A stretch of 64,000 bases of DNA, taken from assembly GCA_013180625.2 (NCBI GenBank), contig SNVD02009094.1, forward strand, positions 124,001 through 188,000, in the 5' to 3' direction. The position numbers were made by a program, and so were the translations under genes. Below are positions 60,258 to 64,000 of this stretch, in pieces. The stretch is from Boswellia sacra (Eukaryota > Streptophyta > Magnoliopsida > Sapindales > Burseraceae). Below the pieces are notes generated by a model. The model saw nothing but the letters and a program-made list of their open reading frames with translations. It was not told the origin of the DNA and made no database searches. Numbering within the stretch: the first letter of the stretch is position 1; each line of letters opens with the position of its first letter.

Positions 60258-62500
60258 ACTTCCAATAATAATTGAAATGGGTTAATATAAGCAGTTTAAG
60301 GAACGTTTACCTTGTTTATATATGTTTTCTTTACCGCATGGATCGCTTTCTTTCTAGCTTCTCTTTTTTCTTTTGGCTTGAAATGTATTGATTTTAATTA
60401 TTTTGGTAATTACCTGCATTAGGATACTGGCCGCTGCTTTTAGTTTCCAATCTCCTTGTGGACCTTGTCATAGTGAACAACAGAAAATAGCCATTATAGT
60501 ATCAAATGGAACCACCCTAAATGAAAAGAATTTCTTGATAGAAAAGGTTTTGCATATCGCCCAAGCTCACAGTTCAGATCTAAATAAAATTGTACACCGA
60601 ATCAAGAGAATATAAATCGAGATAACTCATTTATTCTATCGGCCAAAAATAAACTTTTTACCATATCAAAAAAAAAAAAAAAGAAGAAAATCTTGTTTAG
60701 GAGACCTGGGAGATTTATATTGCAACTTCATAAATAAATGACAATTTCGTATTTATTTAATGTAACAAGATTGATTGATTATTGCATTGAAAACTACTAT
60801 GTAGATATTGATGTAGTATTAGACAATAAATTAATTATCTACTATCATATTATGTTCAGGTGGGCGGGGATGGAATGCACATCTAAATAAAACTGTATGC
60901 CAAATCACCCAAATCACCAAAACAAACCGAGATACTTATTTATTCCAATGGTTGAAAGTTAGGAGAGCTCATTTATTTCATTGGCTGAAAATGATTTCTT
61001 CTCAAGGAAAAATCTTGTTTAGAAGACTTAGAAGATTTAGATTGAAACTTGATAAACAAAAAAAAATTTGTACTTATTTAATCTAACAAGCATGATAATA
61101 TTATGGTATTAACAACTATTACATATTGTATGTTCGTTGCAGGGTTTTCTTTAGGTAACTTTAGCATGTTACAGCGATAAGATAGTTTAAACCACTATGA
61201 AGCACCCTTAGAAAATTCCTGCCAATGAAAAGCCATTATATTCTCACATGTCAATGGCTTGTTCTTGGGTAATTCAGTTGCTGCTTAGTGAGCGTTTATA
61301 CTTAGGATTGTTAGCATATTTATATTTGTTCAATCAACAGAATAAAAAGTCAGAGCTTAAGAGTAACATCAACCCAAATTAAGCCAAAAAGGATATCACC
61401 TTCAAATTCATCCAAAAAAATCGTGCAAGACTACCAATACATGTGACATTACTAAGTGACTTGTTTTAGTTCAAAGAGCTGCAATAATTGGTTGTGTAGA
61501 AGAATGATCACAAGGCATGCAACGATTTACACAGAAGGAAACTTAGTTTTAGAGCTCTTGTTCATAGGCCAATGTGAAATTTTATAATTCAAAATCAACA
61601 GATAGACATTAAAGGGAAAGATGGCTAACTGACTCCTATTAACATCGCAAGGACTTGTATTGATAAATACAATTGAAGTGGTGCTTCCAGCATTCTGGGA
61701 GAAAGGGGAAATCAAAGTGATTTGTGGATGAAGCTCATCTTAAAGACTTGACAAGCCTCTGGAGTAAATAGTAATATATTCATATTGATATGCATCTTAA
61801 GACTCAACTTTGGAGGCTCTCATGCATAGTGTATGCATGTGGAAGTTTGAAATCCTAATCCATTCAACCAAAAAGATTTTGCATATTGCCAAAGCTCAGT
61901 CTTTGTTTAAATAAAACTGTAAATGAATCGAGACGACTCAGTTATTTCATTGGCTAAAATTCAAGACAACTCATACATTCCACGGTTTGAAAATGATTTT
62001 TTTTTTTATAGAAAAAAAATCTTGTTTAAAAGACTTCGAAGATTTAGATTGCAACTTCATAAACAAATGAAAAATTTATATTTATTTAATTTAACATAGA
62101 CGATTGATTATTATATTAACAACTATTACATTGGCATTAATGTAGTATAAGACCAAAAAAACTAATTATCTACTAACATATTACATTAGGGCGGGCAAGC
62201 AGGAGATTACTATCCTCGTTTTTGTCTCTGAATGCGCATCTAAATAAAACGATACACCAAATCATTAAAATAAATCGAGACAACTTATTTATTTCATTTG
62301 TTGAAAGTCAAGATAACTCATTCATTCCATTGGTTGAAAATGATTTCTTCATAGACAAGAATCTTGTTTAGAAGACTTGGAACATCAACATCATAAACAA
62401 ATGAATATTTTGTATTTATTTAATCTAACATGGTTGATTATTGTATTAACAAGTATTAGATGGGTATTAATGTAAATAGTATAAATTAATCATCTACTCA
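60258..62500. repeat. Host tandem duplication, right part (rest of unit 2 and unit 3)
   Basis: Q' (60275-60560) matches 44571-44840, sharing TGCTTTTAGTTTCCAATCTCC (offset by one base in places). P'' (61130-61350) matches P and P', R'' (61510-61900) matches 45180-45460, and S-type repeats fill the rest. The order P'-[LTR complex]-Q' shows that the complex was inserted into a pre-existing duplication. No coding gene is supported. Confidence 0.7.
60640..62440. repeat. Dispersed ~110-bp S repeat, four copies here (fifth at 45622-45735)
   Basis: Copies lie near 60640-60770, 60988-61092, 61989-62098 and 62337-62435. The common core is CTTGTTTAGAAGACTT, then GAAGATTTAGATTGCAACTT, then CATAAACAAATG and TATTTATTTAATCTAACA. 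Several copies are followed by a (G)GCGGG(C/G)-type motif and GCACATCTAAATAAAAC, suggesting remnants of one multiplied non-autonomous element. Confidence 0.65.
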
Positions 62501-62714
62501 CATATATTGACATTAAAAAACTATAAGTCAGAAAAAAAATTGTAAATAGTATAAAGAAATAAATTTTTTATTGATTAATTTAACAAGCTTGAATGGTGTA
62601 TTATTTACTATATGAAATTATGATTGTCTTCTCATATGAATTCTAGTTAAGGTCATAAATATCTAATAACACTTGAATTTAATATTGTTAAAATTTGTTA
62701 TATGATTTATATAT

Positions 62715-63790
62715 GGGAAAATGTAAAAAATGACCTAAATTAATGTACCCCTTTAAAATAACCCACTCTTTATATATTTGCATGCCATGACCTTTTTTTA
62801 CTGCGAAATGACCTCTATACCCTTACCAATTCAATTAATTCATTTCTATTTCCTTTTCTTCATAATTGATACCCATTATCAAATCGTCCCCATTCCAAGC
62901 CCCTTCGGTGACGCATACGCATATGATTTATTGTGTTTTAAAAGTTATTTATGGTTGTATGTTGTTTTTAGAGTGTTTGATGAATTATTTGAAGCTTGAG
63001 ATGTGTAAAAATGTTGGTTTTGAAGTCGATGGATGAAGGTAGACGATAACGAGCGTCGATCTCGTTTCGTGCTCGACACTCGATAATCCTAGAAGAATAT
63101 ATGTCGAGTGTTAGATTACATGTAGCCGACACTTGATGATAAGGGCTATCGAATGTCAATTACAAGCAATTCAACACTCAATTCTCAGTTTCTCTGTCTA
63201 ATTATGTGCTCGATGCTCGACATCATGTGTCGAGTTTTGTCAATCACGTAAATGCGACAGTATCCGACACTTCTCTTTCACACCTCTCTTTCACTATCAC
63301 ATGGTGTCTGATAATGTGCTCGACCCTCAACACCATGTGTCGAGTTCTGTGGATCACGTAAATCCGACAATATCCAATACCTTTTTTACTATTGAATGGT
63401 GTCCGATAGTGTGCTTAACACTTGACAATGACGAAAAGCATTGTTGAGCTGTCATCATTCTCATCAAAGAACCAAGTTTTCTAAAAAAAAAAAAATCTAG
63501 TTTTTTTTTTCATTAAACTACTCGGATCACTTCAGCCTAACTTAGTTCATTTTTTTAAAGTTAATATCATGCTTTTTAGATAATAAATATGTGATAAACC
63601 GTGTGTAAAATACCATGTATTATATAAAATAGTAGTGTGTAAAAAGATTTTGTCCAAGAATGAATAAGGAAGAAAGAAAGATAAGGTTATAGAGGTCATT
63701 TCGAAGTTAAAAGGGTCATGGCATACAAATATATGGAGAGTAGGTTATTTTTCAAAGAACCTTAATTTGGGTCATTTTTTACATTTTCCC
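62715..63790. mobile_element. Non-autonomous Mutator-like element (MULE) with 9-bp target-site duplication
   Basis: The terminal inverted repeats are roughly 110 bp: left from GGGAAAATGTAAAAAATGAC at 62715, right ending GTCATTTTTTACATTTTCCC at 63790. The inner parts also match (for example CATGCCATGACC against GGTCATGGCATAC). The 9-bp direct repeat TTTATATAT flanks both ends (62706-62714 and 63791-63799), which is diagnostic of Mutator-type insertion. The interior of about 850 bp encodes no transposase. It holds degenerate tandem units built on GTGCTCGA(T/C)(G/C)CTCGAC. Confidence 0.85.
63065..63430. repeat. Degenerate tandem repeat inside the MULE
   Basis: Units start near 63069 (partial), 63205, 63315 and 63410. 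The two best copies are 110 bp apart and share TGTGCTCGA, then CATGTGTCGAGTT, then ATCACGTAAAT and CGACA. Many words are TCGA palindromes, giving this stretch a CpG content well above its neighbours. Confidence 0.7.
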
Positions 63791-63799
63791 TTTATATAT

Positions 63800-64000
63800 T
63801 GTGTTTTATTTTATGAACCACTTAGCGCACTTTTACATTTTAGACAGATAGAGATCATGAAAAAGAATTATATCAAAGCCTTTAAATGCAAAGGTAAAAT
63901 ATGACCTGCAACTGCGACATAACCCCTCATTTATGAAAGATATATATCATATATGTTGTTAATTATTAACTTGTTAACAGTGACATGATTACGAAAACAT
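63800..64000. other. AT-rich flank, nothing recognised
   Basis: The last 200 bases after the MULE target-site duplication contain no gene or repeat that I can support. Confidence 0.5.

Noticed and set aside
46262..60262. Five-base target-site duplication around the whole LTR complex
   Set aside because: The bases left of 46272 (TTAGA) do not match those right of about 60257, so no clean TSD could be claimed.

Overview
This window is nuclear DNA from a flowering plant, most likely a eudicot. It is AT-rich, its genes have many short introns with GT/AG borders, and all three recognisable genes are land-plant families. No bacterial, organellar or viral gene set is visible. Family names and Arabidopsis locus numbers come from memory, not from a search.

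Layout. (1) 1-6050, plus strand: the 3' part of a leucine-rich-repeat gene resembling Arabidopsis At1g15740. Nine exons are visible and most encode exactly one 24-residue repeat. Its 5' end lies outside the window. (2) 10520-17722, minus strand: a complete 25-exon TOPLESS (TPL/TPR1-type) co-repressor gene, with a 5'UTR exon, a 5'UTR intron and a TATA box near 18335. (3) About 18.4-41.7 kb: a gene-poor stretch of about 23 kb. It holds two pogo/Lemi1-like deletion derivatives, several MITEs, microsatellites and tandem repeats, plus a few GC-richer islands with palindromic ACGT-core motifs. (4) 41964-43445, plus strand: an intronless amino acid transporter of the AVT6 family, closest to AVT6E. 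(5) 43.9-62.5 kb: a locally multiplied, non-coding host segment split by a roughly 14-kb scrambled LTR-retrotransposon complex (46272 to about 60257). The complex contains two consecutive giant palindromes of about 5.6 kb, each made of two long LTRs joined 3' end to 3' end. (6) 62715-63790: a non-autonomous Mutator-like element with terminal inverted repeats of about 110 bp and a perfect 9-bp target-site duplication.

The genes do not form a pathway. Their order is informative all the same. The LRR gene and TPL are neighbours in Arabidopsis (At1g15740/At1g15750), and TPR1 and AVT6E lie close together in the duplicate region (At1g80490/At1g80510). The window therefore looks like the unfractionated ancestral block LRR - TPL - AVT6E, enlarged by transposons.

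The points most worth checking are the LTR palindromes, which carry convergent promoters and could yield long double-stranded RNA, and TPL intron 21, where the homology-predicted acceptor reads AA instead of AG and two upstream in-frame AGs could add 12 or 13 residues.
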